NCBI RefSeq assembly: GCF_002078505.1
Contig: NZ_LUAV01000014.1
Location: 188,402-252,401, forward strand
Origin: Ensifer aridi
Lineage (GTDB): Bacteria; Pseudomonadota; Alphaproteobacteria; Rhizobiales; Rhizobiaceae
Direction: 5' to 3'
Length of the DNA stretch: 64,000 bases
The position numbers were made by a program, and so were the translations under genes. How positions within the stretch are numbered: the stretch's first letter is position 1; each line of letters starts with the position of its first letter. Below the pieces are notes generated by a model. The model saw only the letters and a program-made list of their open reading frames with translations, ran no database searches and had not been told where the DNA came from. Positions 17,837 through 26,008 of this stretch are shown in pieces.

Positions 17837-18715
17837 ATGAAGCATACGCCTTACGACGGCTCGTCGAAGCCTTTCACGATCGGGCTTGTCCAACTCGAGC
17901 CCGAGCGATGGATAGAACCGGACGACGCCCTCGACTACTATCTGCAAGAGAAGGCCAGGCTGCTGGAGGGGCAGCGCGATGCTGTCTTCGTTGCGGGGGA
18001 TGGAACAGAAGCGGCTCAGGCGGAGCTGCTGAACAGCTTGGTTGAATACCTCCCGCGCTGTTACCCGCACATCTATCGGCGCGACGGCGATGCGATGGTC
18101 GTCGGCAAGCGTCGCGTGCCGTTGAGCCGCGACGCCGCGCTCGTGACGGCCGGATCGCTGGTGCAGGACGATCTGGCGATCATGGAATGCAAGGAGGGCG
18201 ATTGGCGCCTGACTGCAGCCTATGTCGCCTTTCCCTCCTCCTGGTCGCTCGCCGAGAAGTTCGGCCGGGCGATGCACGAGATTCACGCGCCCGTGCCCGG
18301 CTTCGAAGCGGGCACCCGCAATGCGGAGCTGATCGTCCGCATGTTCGATAAGCTGCCCCCTGGCCGGCTGGTCGAGCGCTTCAATTGGGCGGTCAACGTC
18401 GACGGCGCGCTGCATCTGCCGAAATCCAAATCCGAGGGAATCGGCGCCGAGGCCGTGACGCTCGCGGAAGACGGGACTTTCATCCGCGTCGAACGGCAGA
18501 CCCTGCGCAAATTGCCGCAGACCGGCGCCATCGTTTTCACCATCCGCATCTATTCCGATCCGCTATCGGCGCTGAGACGCCGGCCGGATGCGGCTGCGCT
18601 TACCCGGTCCTTCATCGGCCAGCTCAGCGAGCTCACGCTTCCGCAAGCCGCTTACAAGGGACTCGTCAGCAAGCGGGAAGCCCTGATCGCGGCGTTGCTG
18701 GAGATCGCCGGTTAA
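17837..18715 (+). CDS. DUF3445 protein, heme-dependent oxidative N-demethylase-like subunit
   Basis: A 292-residue protein matching DUF3445: it opens with PFTIGLVQLEPERWIEPDD and includes LVQDDLAIMECKEGDWRLTA, VAFPSSWSLAEKFGRAMHEIHAPVPG and VERFNWAVN. In methylotrophic Pseudomonas a DUF3445 protein is the heme-binding subunit of an oxidative N-demethylase for dimethylamine. The partner flavin and iron-sulfur subunits are absent around this gene, so only the fold and possible heme binding can be inferred. It is a single gene after a 152-base spacer from the divergent GGDEF gene. Confidence 0.82.
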   Translation: MKHTPYDGSSKPFTIGLVQLEPERWIEPDDALDYYLQEKARLLEGQRDAVFVAGDGTEAAQAELLNSLVEYLPRCYPHIYRRDGDAMVVGKRRVPLSRDAALVTAGSLVQDDLAIMECKEGDWRLTAAYVAFPSSWSLAEKFGRAMHEIHAPVPGFEAGTRNAELIVRMFDKLPPGRLVERFNWAVNVDGALHLPKSKSEGIGAEAVTLAEDGTFIRVERQTLRKLPQTGAIVFTIRIYSDPLSALRRRPDAAALTRSFIGQLSELTLPQAAYKGLVSKREALIAALLEIAG

Positions 18716-18771
18716 GCAAAGTCTTAAGTCTCGGTTGACCCGCCGGCCCTTTATTGTGACAGGAATCTGTG

Positions 18772-18855
18772 CTCTACAGCGCCGCGCGTCTATTCGGACG
18801 CGCCAAGGCCGCTGCAGCACTTCAAGTTGCTGCATGGCTTTAAGTCATGCAGCAG
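18772..18855. repeat. Three-hairpin intergenic repeat before homospermidine synthase
   Basis: Successive dyads are GCGCGTC/GACGCGC (18784-18803), TGCAGCA/TGCTGCA (around 18813-18834) and GCATG/CATGC (around 18832-18850). From memory, this ACAGCGCCGCGCGTC-type module recurs widely in Sinorhizobium intergenic DNA. Here it lies in the leader or promoter region of hss. Confidence 0.55.
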
Positions 18856-18931
18856 GCACAGGACGGAATACCAGGCGCGCTTTGCGCCCATTCAACCTCT
18901 GCACAGAGACGTTCTCAGGAGAAAGACAAAA

Positions 18932-20383
18932 ATGGCAGACACCACCTACCCGGTTTACGGCGAGATCACCGGCCCGATCGTGATGATCGGCTTCGGTTCG
19001 ATCGGCCACGGCACCTTGCCGTTGATCGAGCGCCACTTCAAATTCGACAGGAACCGGTTGATCGTGGTGGAGCCGCGCGAGGACGCCAAGGACACCGAGA
19101 TCTTCACGCGTCACGGCGTGCGCCATGTCAAGGCCTACGTCACGAAGGACAACTACAAGGAGCTCCTGAAGCCGCTCCTTACCGAAGGCGGCGGCCAGGG
19201 CTTCTGCGTCAATCTCTCGGTCGACACGTCCTCGCTCGACCTCATGAAGCTCTGCCGCAAGCTCGACGTTCTCTACATCGACACGGTCGTCGAACCCTGG
19301 CTCGGCTTCTATTTCGACACCGAAATGGACAATGCCGACCGCACCAATTATGCGCTGCGCGAAACGGTGCGCCGTGAAAAGGAAAAGAACCCGGGCGGCA
19401 CCACGGCGATTTCGACCTGCGGCGCCAATCCCGGCATGGTCTCCTGGTTCGTCAAGAAGGCGCTCCTCAACCTCGCCGACGACCTCGGCATTAAATATGA
19501 GGAGCCGCATCAGGACGACCGCGAAGGCTGGGCGAAACTGATGAAGAAGGCCGGCGTCAAAGGCATCCACATCGCCGAGCGCGATACCCAGCGTACCAAG
19601 CACCCGAAACCGCTCAACGTCTTCTGGAACACCTGGTCGGTCGAGGGCTTCATCTCCGAGGGCATGCAGCCGGCAGAGCTCGGCTGGGGCACCCACGAAG
19701 AGTGGATGCCGAAGAACGCGAAGAAGCACAAGAAGGGCTGCAGGGCAGCGATTTATCTCGAACAGCCGGGCGCCAACACCCGCGTGCGCACCTGGTGTCC
19801 GACACCCGGTCCGCAATACGGCTTCCTCGTCACCCACAACGAATCGATTTCGATCGCCGACTTCTTCACGGTCCGCGACAAGAATGGCGAAGCCATCTAT
19901 CGCCCGACCTGCCACTATGCCTACCATCCGGCGAACGACGCGGTGCTGTCGCTGCACGAGATGTTCGGCAATGGCGGCACGCCGCAGCCGGTGCACCACG
20001 TCCTCGACGAGACCGAACTGGAGGACGGCATCGACGAGCTCGGCGTCCTGCTCTACGGCCATGAGAAGAACGCCTACTGGTACGGCTCGCGGCTGTCGCT
20101 CGAGGAAACCCGCCGCATCGCGCCCTACCAGAACGCCACCGGCCTGCAGGTGACGAGCGCCGTTCTCGCCGGCATGGTCTGGGCACTCGAGAACCCGAAA
20201 GCGGGCATCGTCGAGGCGGACGAGATGGACTACAAACGCTGCCTCGAAGTGCAGCTTCCCTACCTCGGTCCGGTCGAGGGCCACTATACCGACTGGACGC
20301 CGCTCGACGGCCGTCCGGGCCTCTTCCCGGAAGACATCGATACCAGGGACCCCTGGCAGTTCCGGAACATTCTCGTTCGCTGA
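18932..20383 (+). CDS. hss: Homospermidine synthase
   Basis: A 483-residue NAD-dependent enzyme that condenses two putrescines (or putrescine and spermidine) into sym-homospermidine, the characteristic polyamine of rhizobia. The Rossmann start IVMIGFGSIGHGTLPLIERH is at residues 12-31; typical later pieces are ISTCGANPGMVSWFVKKAL and NVFWNTWSVEGFISEGMQPAELGWGTHE. The ATG at 18932 follows CAGGAGAAAGACAAAA; the frame is open from 18827, but that region is the intergenic repeat. A strong terminator stands 24 bases after the stop, so the gene is a single-gene unit. Confidence 0.95.
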   Translation: MADTTYPVYGEITGPIVMIGFGSIGHGTLPLIERHFKFDRNRLIVVEPREDAKDTEIFTRHGVRHVKAYVTKDNYKELLKPLLTEGGGQGFCVNLSVDTSSLDLMKLCRKLDVLYIDTVVEPWLGFYFDTEMDNADRTNYALRETVRREKEKNPGGTTAISTCGANPGMVSWFVKKALLNLADDLGIKYEEPHQDDREGWAKLMKKAGVKGIHIAERDTQRTKHPKPLNVFWNTWSVEGFISEGMQPAELGWGTHEEWMPKNAKKHKKGCRAAIYLEQPGANTRVRTWCPTPGPQYGFLVTHNESISIADFFTVRDKNGEAIYRPTCHYAYHPANDAVLSLHEMFGNGGTPQPVHHVLDETELEDGIDELGVLLYGHEKNAYWYGSRLSLEETRRIAPYQNATGLQVTSAVLAGMVWALENPKAGIVEADEMDYKRCLEVQLPYLGPVEGHYTDWTPLDGRPGLFPEDIDTRDPWQFRNILVR

Positions 20384-20406
20384 TCTCGCCAGAAACGGTC
20401 GAAATC

Positions 20407-20437
20407 AAGCCCGGAGCGACGCCGCTCCGGGCTTTTT
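20407..20437 (+). terminator. Intrinsic terminator after hss
   Basis: AGCCCGGAGC and GCTCCGGGCT arms around a short loop are followed by five Ts. Confidence 0.85.
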
Positions 20438-20626
20438 CATAGATGTGGGTCAAGCACGACGCTCGCTTCCACTCTTGCTTTCAACTCTTGATCGCGGCAT
20501 GTTCTGCGCGAAATGAGGCGGCCCGCCCTGCGGCGCGAGTGCAACGCCTGCCGGATAAAGTCGCTGCGGCGCCCAAGATCGCTGCTCATTTGCCGCCAGG
20601 ACGGTTCCGGTCGAGCGGAATGTGCG
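20438..20626. other. Gene-free part of the hss-omp10 spacer
   Basis: Together with the flanking terminator and repeat this is a 320-base spacer. No reading frame with coding character and no clear promoter was recognised in this part. Confidence 0.5.
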
Positions 20627-20687
20627 CTAGAGCGGGCGAGCAAAAGTGTGTAGCGGTTTTGCGTTCGCATCCCGCTCCAACTCATGA
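20627..20687. repeat. Rhizobial intergenic palindrome (RIME-like)
   Basis: CTAGAGCGGG and CCCGCTC ends enclose AAAAGTGTGTAGCGGTTTTG. This AGCGGG...GTGTGNAGCGGTTTT...CCCGCTC layout is the common Rhizobiaceae intergenic repeat as I remember it. A second, more diverged copy is at 38784-38839. Confidence 0.6.
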
Positions 20688-20703
20688 CGCGGGAGAAAAG
20701 CCG

Positions 20704-21069
20704 ATGAAGCCATTCGCCACTCTGACCCTCCTGGCAACCGCCGCGCTGCTGGCATCTTGTCAGTCTTCACCGCGACAAATCCGGGAAGTGCCGTCGAATC
20801 GGACGTCGGGTGTCGAAGGCTCGTGGGTCGACCCGAACGGCATCGTCTCCACCTTCGCCGGCGGCACCTTCTCGACACGCACGACCGACACTAACCAGCT
20901 TCTCGCTTCCGGGACCTATGTGAACGTCAACCCGACGCTCGTCGAGATCAACATGACATCGCTCGTCCGCAACACCCAGTCCAGAGTGAACTGCGCGCTG
21001 GCGACGCCAACTCAGCTGAACTGCACGACGGACTCGGGTGCACAGTTCTCCCTTGCGCGCCGCGGCTGA
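20704..21069 (+). CDS. omp10: Omp10-like outer membrane lipoprotein
   Basis: A 121-residue lipoprotein with signal peptide [19 protein letters not shown]: the lipobox LLASC places the acylated cysteine at residue 19. The mature part contains [43 protein letters not shown] and [15 protein letters not shown], closely matching the Brucella Omp10 lipoprotein as I recall it. Two cysteines in the C-terminal half could be disulfide-bonded. It is presumably an outer-membrane lipoprotein of unknown mechanism. The ATG at 20704 follows GGGAGAAAAGCCG. A terminator follows the stop. Confidence 0.88.
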   Translation: MKPFATLTLLATAALLASCQSSPRQIREVPSNRTSGVEGSWVDPNGIVSTFAGGTFSTRTTDTNQLLASGTYVNVNPTLVEINMTSLVRNTQSRVNCALATPTQLNCTTDSGAQFSLARRG

Positions 21070-21087
21070 GTGCACCATCCGACAAAC

Positions 21088-21109
21088 AAGGCCCCGATCC
21101 GGGCCTTTT
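21088..21109 (+). terminator. Intrinsic terminator after omp10
   Basis: AAGGCCC, a 6-base loop, GGGCCTT and a T-run. The rest of the 264-base spacer before the nucleotidase gene shows nothing recognised. Confidence 0.8.
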
Positions 21110-21333
21110 CTATTTCTGAGCTGGCTTAACCCTATTTGGAATCCGGCAAAGAAGACATGTGTTTATCGCTTGAAGTCACTCTCGACTGGTGAAAACATCG
21201 CCCCGGGAAACCGCCTCGGCCGAGGAGGGGAACTCTTGGATCAGGAAGCGAGATGCGGGCGGAAAAGCCGTATGCACGCCCCGGTCAAGGCTCTGGAAAT
21301 CGGCCGGCAGCAACAGGCAAACAGGAGCACATC

Positions 21334-23232
21334 ATGATCCGATACATGCGAACCGGCCTCATCACCGCTTCCCTTGTCGCCCTCTCGTCAGGCGCCGCTT
21401 TCGCCGATTATGAATTGAACATCCTGCACATCAACGATCTTCACTCGCGCATCGAATCGATCAACAAGTTCGACTCGACCTGCTCGGCCGAGGAAGAAGG
21501 CAAGAACGAGTGCTTCGGCGGCGTCGCCCGCCTGAAGACACTGATCGATCAGAAGCGTCAGGAACTCGCTGGTAAGAACGTGCTTCTGCTCAATGCCGGC
21601 GACAACTTCCAGGGATCGCTCTTCTTCACGACCTACAAGGGCACCGCCGAGGCGGAGTTCCTGAACCTCATGAAATTCGACGCGATGACCGTCGGCAATC
21701 ACGAATTCGACGAAGCCGAGGACGGACTTGCGAGCTTCCTCGACAAGGTCACCTTCCCCGTCGTCACCGCCAACGTGCTGCCGAGCCACAAGTCGAAGAT
21801 CGGCGATCGGATCAAGCCTTCGATCGTGCTGGATCTCGGCGGCCAAAAGATCGGCATCGTCGGCGCGGTCGCCAACGACACGCCGGAACTCTCCTCGGTG
21901 GGTCCGGACATCCTGATCGGCGAGGACGTTGCGACGATCACCAGTGCCGTCGAGGAGTTGAAGAAGCAGGGCGTCGACAAGATCGTCGCGCTGACCCATG
22001 TCGGCTACCCGCGCGACCTCGCTGCCATTGCCAAGATCCCGGACGTTGACGTGGTCGTGGGCGGACACTCGCACAGCCTCCTCTCCAACACCGACGAGAA
22101 GGCCGAAGGCCCCTACCCGACGATGGTCGACAACCCCGGCGGCTACAAGGTGCCGGTGGTCCAGGCCGGCTCCTACAGCAAGTATCTCGGCGACCTCGTC
22201 GTCACATTCGACGACAGCGGTGTCGTGAAGACCGCCAAAGGCGACTCCGTCCTCGTCGATTCCTCCGTCAAGCCCGACGAGGCAGTCGTCGCGCGCATCA
22301 AGGAGCTCGCCAAGCCCATCGAAGAGTTGCGCTCGAAGGTCATCGCCAAGACCGAAGCGCCGATCGACGGATCGCGCGAGAATTGCCGCGCCAAGGAATG
22401 CGAGATGGGCAGCCTTGTCGCCGATGCCATGCTCGACCGTACGAAGGGCCAGGGCGTGACGATCGCCATCACCAATGGCGGCGGGCTGCGCGCCTCGATT
22501 GACGGCGGCGATGTGACGATGGGCGAAGTCGTTACCGTGCTTCCCTTCCAGAATACGCTCTCGACCTTCCAACTGAAGGGCGCCGACATCCGCGCTGCAC
22601 TCGAAAACGGCCTCAGCCAAGTCGAGGAAGGCGGCGGCCGGTTCCCACAGGTAGCGGGCCTCAAATTCTCCTTCGACCGTTCGAAGCCCGCCGGCAGCCG
22701 GCTGGTCTCGGTCGAAGTGAAGGAGGGAGAGAGCTTTGTGCCCCTCGATCCGGAAAAGACCTATTCGCTCGTCAGCAACAACTTCATGCGCGGCGGCGGC
22801 GATGGCTATTCGGTCTTCGAGACCAAGGGCGAAAACGCTTACGATTACGGCCCGGGGCTGGAAACGGTCCTTGCCGACTACCTTGCCGCGCATCAGCCAT
22901 TCAAGCCGTATACCGACGGCCGGATTACAGAAGTCGCCGCCGCGGCAGCAGCGCCTGCCACCGAACCGGCTGCCGAACCCAAGCCGGCCGAGAGCGGCGC
23001 CGCAGCACCCACGCCCCAGGCGTCACCCGAAACCGCAGCGGCACCGAAGCCCCCAGCGCAAACTGCCGGTGGCCCGCAGAAACACGTCATCGTGAAGGGC
23101 GATACGCTTTGGGATCTCGCCGAGTCCTTCTATGGCAACGGCACCGAATGGAAGAAGATAGCTGCGGCCAATGGCGACCCGGCACCACGGGCGCTCGAGG
23201 TCGGCCGGGAGCTCGCGATTCCGGCCGAGTAA
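21334..23232 (+). CDS. Periplasmic 5'-nucleotidase/metallophosphatase with LysM domain
   Basis: A 632-residue secreted enzyme. After a signal peptide (residues 1-24, GAAFA) comes a calcineurin-like metallophosphatase domain with NILHINDLHSR, LLNAGDNFQGS, TVGNHEFD and VVVGGHSHSLL. Next is the 5'-nucleotidase C-terminal domain (ITNGGGLRASIDGG, NNFMRGGGDGYSVF). A proline/alanine-rich linker then leads to a C-terminal LysM domain (about residues 583-632, HVIVKGDTLWDLAESFYGNG) that should tether it to peptidoglycan. It likely hydrolyses extracellular nucleotides to salvage phosphate and nucleosides. The ATG at 21334 follows ACAGGAGCACATC. The LysM fusion is a notable variant of the UshA-type layout. 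Confidence 0.92.
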   Translation: MIRYMRTGLITASLVALSSGAAFADYELNILHINDLHSRIESINKFDSTCSAEEEGKNECFGGVARLKTLIDQKRQELAGKNVLLLNAGDNFQGSLFFTTYKGTAEAEFLNLMKFDAMTVGNHEFDEAEDGLASFLDKVTFPVVTANVLPSHKSKIGDRIKPSIVLDLGGQKIGIVGAVANDTPELSSVGPDILIGEDVATITSAVEELKKQGVDKIVALTHVGYPRDLAAIAKIPDVDVVVGGHSHSLLSNTDEKAEGPYPTMVDNPGGYKVPVVQAGSYSKYLGDLVVTFDDSGVVKTAKGDSVLVDSSVKPDEAVVARIKELAKPIEELRSKVIAKTEAPIDGSRENCRAKECEMGSLVADAMLDRTKGQGVTIAITNGGGLRASIDGGDVTMGEVVTVLPFQNTLSTFQLKGADIRAALENGLSQVEEGGGRFPQVAGLKFSFDRSKPAGSRLVSVEVKEGESFVPLDPEKTYSLVSNNFMRGGGDGYSVFETKGENAYDYGPGLETVLADYLAAHQPFKPYTDGRITEVAAAAAAPATEPAAEPKPAESGAAAPTPQASPETAAAPKPPAQTAGGPQKHVIVKGDTLWDLAESFYGNGTEWKKIAAANGDPAPRALEVGRELAIPAE

Positions 23233-23255
23233 GACAATTTGCCTCGACCTTGTTG

Positions 23256-23290
23256 GCCGGCGCGGGCTTTCCCGCGCCGGCTTTTCTTCT
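23256..23290 (+). terminator. Intrinsic terminator after the nucleotidase gene
   Basis: GCCGGCGCGGG and CCCGCGCCGGC arms with loop CTTT, then TTTTCTTCTT. Confidence 0.85.
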
Positions 23291-23304
23291 TAGAAGAGTT
23301 TGAA
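23290..23304 (+). promoter_or_regulatory. Possible Irr iron-control-like element before hemH
   Basis: TTAGAAGAGTTTGAA matches the remembered rhizobial Irr element TTAGAA-N3-TTCTAA at 10 of 12 defined positions, 52 bases before the hemH ATG. The match is incomplete and untested. Confidence 0.3.
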
Positions 23305-23356
23305 ACTAAAAGGCGCTCTCCCACCTATTAGCCCTACAGCACCCGTGAGGAATACC

Positions 23357-24385
23357 ATGACCGCCGCACCGAACGCCGCCGCGCACCCTTCTGTCCAGTT
23401 CGGGAAAATAGGCGTGCTGCTTGTCAATCTCGGCACGCCGGACGGCACCGATTTTGCCTCGATGCGGCGCTACCTCAAGGAGTTCCTGAGCGACAGGCGC
23501 GTCATCGAGTGGTCGCGGCTTTTCTGGTATCCGATCCTCTACGGCATCGTGCTCAACACGCGCCCTCGCAAGGTCGGCAAGGCTTATGAGCTCATCTGGA
23601 ACAAGGAGCGGAACGAAAGCTGGCTCAGAACCTACACACGCAACCAAGCCCAACTCATGGCGGAGGGCTTTGCCGATCAGTCGCAGGTCATCGTCGACTG
23701 GGCGATGCGGTATGGTCAGCCGTCGATCGCTTCGCGCATGGAAGCGCTGCAGAAAGAGGGCTGCGAACGCATCCTCGTCTTCCCTCTCTACCCGCAATAT
23801 GCGGCCGCAACGACCGCAACGGTCAACGACAAGGCCTTCGAGGCGTTGTTGAAGATGCGTTGGCAGCCGGCGCTGCGCACCGTTCCGCCCTATCATGACG
23901 ACCCGGTCTATATCGATGCACTCGCCGCCTCGATCGAGCGTCACCTCGCAACGCTCGACTGGGAACCGGAGGTGGTGCTTGCCTCCTTCCACGGCATACC
24001 GAAGAGCTACTTCGATCTTGGTGATCCCTATTATTGCCAGTGTCAGAAAACCGCTCGCCTGCTGCGCGAAAAACTCGGCTGGCCAAAGGAGAAGCTCATG
24101 GTGACGTTCCAGTCGCGCTTCGGACCGGAGGAGTGGCTGCAGCCCTATACGGACGCAACCGTCGAGAAACTCGCCAAGGACGGTGTGAAGCGCATCGCGG
24201 TCATCAACCCCGGCTTCGTCTCCGACTGCCTAGAAACGCTCGAGGAGATCGCCGGTCAGGCGGCCGAAAGCTTCCTCCATAGCGGCGGCGAGAAATTCGC
24301 GCATATTCCCTGCCTCAACGACAGCCCGGAGGGCATGGCGGTGCTCAACCACGTGGTGCGCCGCGAACTGAAAGGGTGGCTTTAA
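23357..24385 (+). CDS. hemH: Ferrochelatase
   Basis: A 342-residue ferrochelatase that inserts Fe(II) into protoporphyrin IX, the last step of protoheme synthesis. Markers are VLLVNLGTPDGTDFASMRRYLKEFL, VFPLYPQYAAATTA, the active-site histidine in LASFHGIPKSYFDLGDPYYCQC and TFQSRFGPEEWLQPYT. The ATG at 23357 follows GTGAGGAATACC. The two cysteines in YYCQCQKT are typical of alphaproteobacterial forms. A weak Irr-like sequence stands upstream; iron control is a plausible but unproven inference. Confidence 0.96.
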   Translation: MTAAPNAAAHPSVQFGKIGVLLVNLGTPDGTDFASMRRYLKEFLSDRRVIEWSRLFWYPILYGIVLNTRPRKVGKAYELIWNKERNESWLRTYTRNQAQLMAEGFADQSQVIVDWAMRYGQPSIASRMEALQKEGCERILVFPLYPQYAAATTATVNDKAFEALLKMRWQPALRTVPPYHDDPVYIDALAASIERHLATLDWEPEVVLASFHGIPKSYFDLGDPYYCQCQKTARLLREKLGWPKEKLMVTFQSRFGPEEWLQPYTDATVEKLAKDGVKRIAVINPGFVSDCLETLEEIAGQAAESFLHSGGEKFAHIPCLNDSPEGMAVLNHVVRRELKGWL

Positions 24386-24495
24386 GGGATTCCCCAACCC
24401 GCCTCGCGAGCGATTTCCCCTTAAGATACGATTGGTTAACCACGTGCCTTTACCATTGGGAAACGACTGCAATCAGCTTCGCGGATAGACGGCAG

Positions 24496-25938
24496 ATGGT
24501 GCCCAGAATTTCACGCTCGATCACGGCGGGCGCCCTGCTTGCGGCAAAGCGGGCGTGGCTGCTCGCGGGCTGTGCCGTCCTTGTCTGCACGCCGGCGGGC
24601 GCGGAAAGCCTCGGCAATCCGCCGCTCGCGGGCAATGGAGCCGCGACAGCCGCGGCCCCGGCGGTGAATGTTCCGGCCACCACCGACCCGCAGATGACCG
24701 GTGCGGTCGCCGGCACCGACCTGCCTCCCGCACTCGACGAGGACTTCAACCGCCTGAACCGGCGCGAAGAGACGATCGACGGCCTGCGCACCCGCATCGA
24801 TCCAGATGCCGGCGAGGCACCCGGTATCCGCATCGGCACCTTCGTCCTGAAGCCGGCACTCAGCGAAACCTTCAATCACGAACGACAGAAAAACGGCGGC
24901 AGCAGCGAGAGCCGGAGTTTCCTGGAAACTGGGCTCAAGGGATCGCTCACCTCCGACTGGTCTCGCCACCAATTGAGTGTCACGGGTGAAGGCGTGCTGC
25001 AGGACACCATATCAGGCGAAGGCGAGGAGGAGCCGCGCGCCGACATCGACGCCGAGTTGCGCCTCGACTTGAGCGACGAGACGATCGCGAGGCTCAGAGC
25101 CGGCTACAGCTTCGAGCGCGAGGACGCCAACGACCCGAACGCCATCGCCAATGCCGAGACGCAATCGGGCGTAAACACCTATCGGCTGGGGGCGGCGGTC
25201 GAGCGCGACCTCGGCCTCTTTCGCGGCTCCGTCGGCCTCGATTTCGAACGCAGGACCTACGGCGATGTCGAACTCGACAACGGCACGACGCTTTCACAAG
25301 GGGACCGCGACCGCAATCTTGGCACCCTTACCGGCCGCGTCGGCTACGAGCTTTCGCCGGCCCTCATCCCCTTCCTCGAGGCCTCCGCCGGCCGGTCGAT
25401 TTATGACTTGCGCCGGGACATGTTCGGTTTCGAGCGCTCCTACCAGAATTATGCGGGCCGCGTCGGCATGGAGGTCGATCTCGGCGAGAAGCTCAATGGA
25501 GAGCTCGCGCTCGGCTACGAGACCTTCCGCTTCGACGACGACCGGCTCGCCGATTTGAGCGGCCTCTCCGTCGACGGACGCGTCAACTGGTCGCCGCGTC
25601 GCGGAACGGACGTCCTCTTCGGTTTGCTGACCTATCTCGACCCGTCGACGACGCCGGGCGAGGCTGGCTCAATCAATTACGAGCTGACCAACGTGATCAC
25701 GCACCAGTTGCGCTCGACACTCGTTGCGAGGCTCTCGAACAGCCTGACGCTACGCGACTTCCCATCGGATGCAGCCTCCTCCGACGAGGCCACCTGGCGT
25801 ACCGGCGCCGGTCTCACCTGGGACATGAGCCGCTACCTCGCGCTGACCGGGGACGTGAGTTACGAACGCACGAACCGGGATAACGGCCCCTCAAGCGACA
25901 CGACGCGTGTCGGCGTGGGTCTGACCTTGCGGCGCTGA
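24496..25938 (+). CDS. Outer-membrane beta-barrel protein
   Basis: A 480-residue exported protein: signal peptide in residues 1-36 (AWLLAGCAVLVCTPAGAES), an unstructured alanine/proline stretch, then from about residue 115 many alternating amphipathic strands ending in the aromatic or hydrophobic pattern of outer-membrane barrels (LRLDLSDETIARLRAGYSFERED, GELALGYETFRFDDD, TRVGVGLTLRR). Dyads of strands suggest a barrel of 12 or more strands. It resembles the OMP_b-brl_2 group of rhizobial proteins with no assigned function. It follows hemH by 110 bases and probably has its own promoter. The start at 24496 is the first ATG giving a sensible signal peptide. Confidence 0.75.
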   Translation: MVPRISRSITAGALLAAKRAWLLAGCAVLVCTPAGAESLGNPPLAGNGAATAAAPAVNVPATTDPQMTGAVAGTDLPPALDEDFNRLNRREETIDGLRTRIDPDAGEAPGIRIGTFVLKPALSETFNHERQKNGGSSESRSFLETGLKGSLTSDWSRHQLSVTGEGVLQDTISGEGEEEPRADIDAELRLDLSDETIARLRAGYSFEREDANDPNAIANAETQSGVNTYRLGAAVERDLGLFRGSVGLDFERRTYGDVELDNGTTLSQGDRDRNLGTLTGRVGYELSPALIPFLEASAGRSIYDLRRDMFGFERSYQNYAGRVGMEVDLGEKLNGELALGYETFRFDDDRLADLSGLSVDGRVNWSPRRGTDVLFGLLTYLDPSTTPGEAGSINYELTNVITHQLRSTLVARLSNSLTLRDFPSDAASSDEATWRTGAGLTWDMSRYLALTGDVSYERTNRDNGPSSDTTRVGVGLTLRR

Positions 25939-25965
25939 GGCCGGGCTTCACCTCGATCCTGGAAA

Positions 25966-25983
25966 CCGCGTCCGAAGACGCGG
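25966..25983. terminator. Hairpin between converging genes
   Basis: CCGCGTC, loop CGAA and GACGCGG lie between the beta-barrel gene and the convergent galU gene. There is no T-run, so it is a weak bidirectional terminator candidate. Confidence 0.4.
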
Positions 25984-26008
25984 CCCAATTCGGCAATTTA
26001 GGGCCGGA

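Noticed and set aside
21113..21333. Riboswitch in front of the nucleotidase gene
   Set aside because: Purine-rich GC segments looked suggestive, but no known aptamer pattern could be matched.
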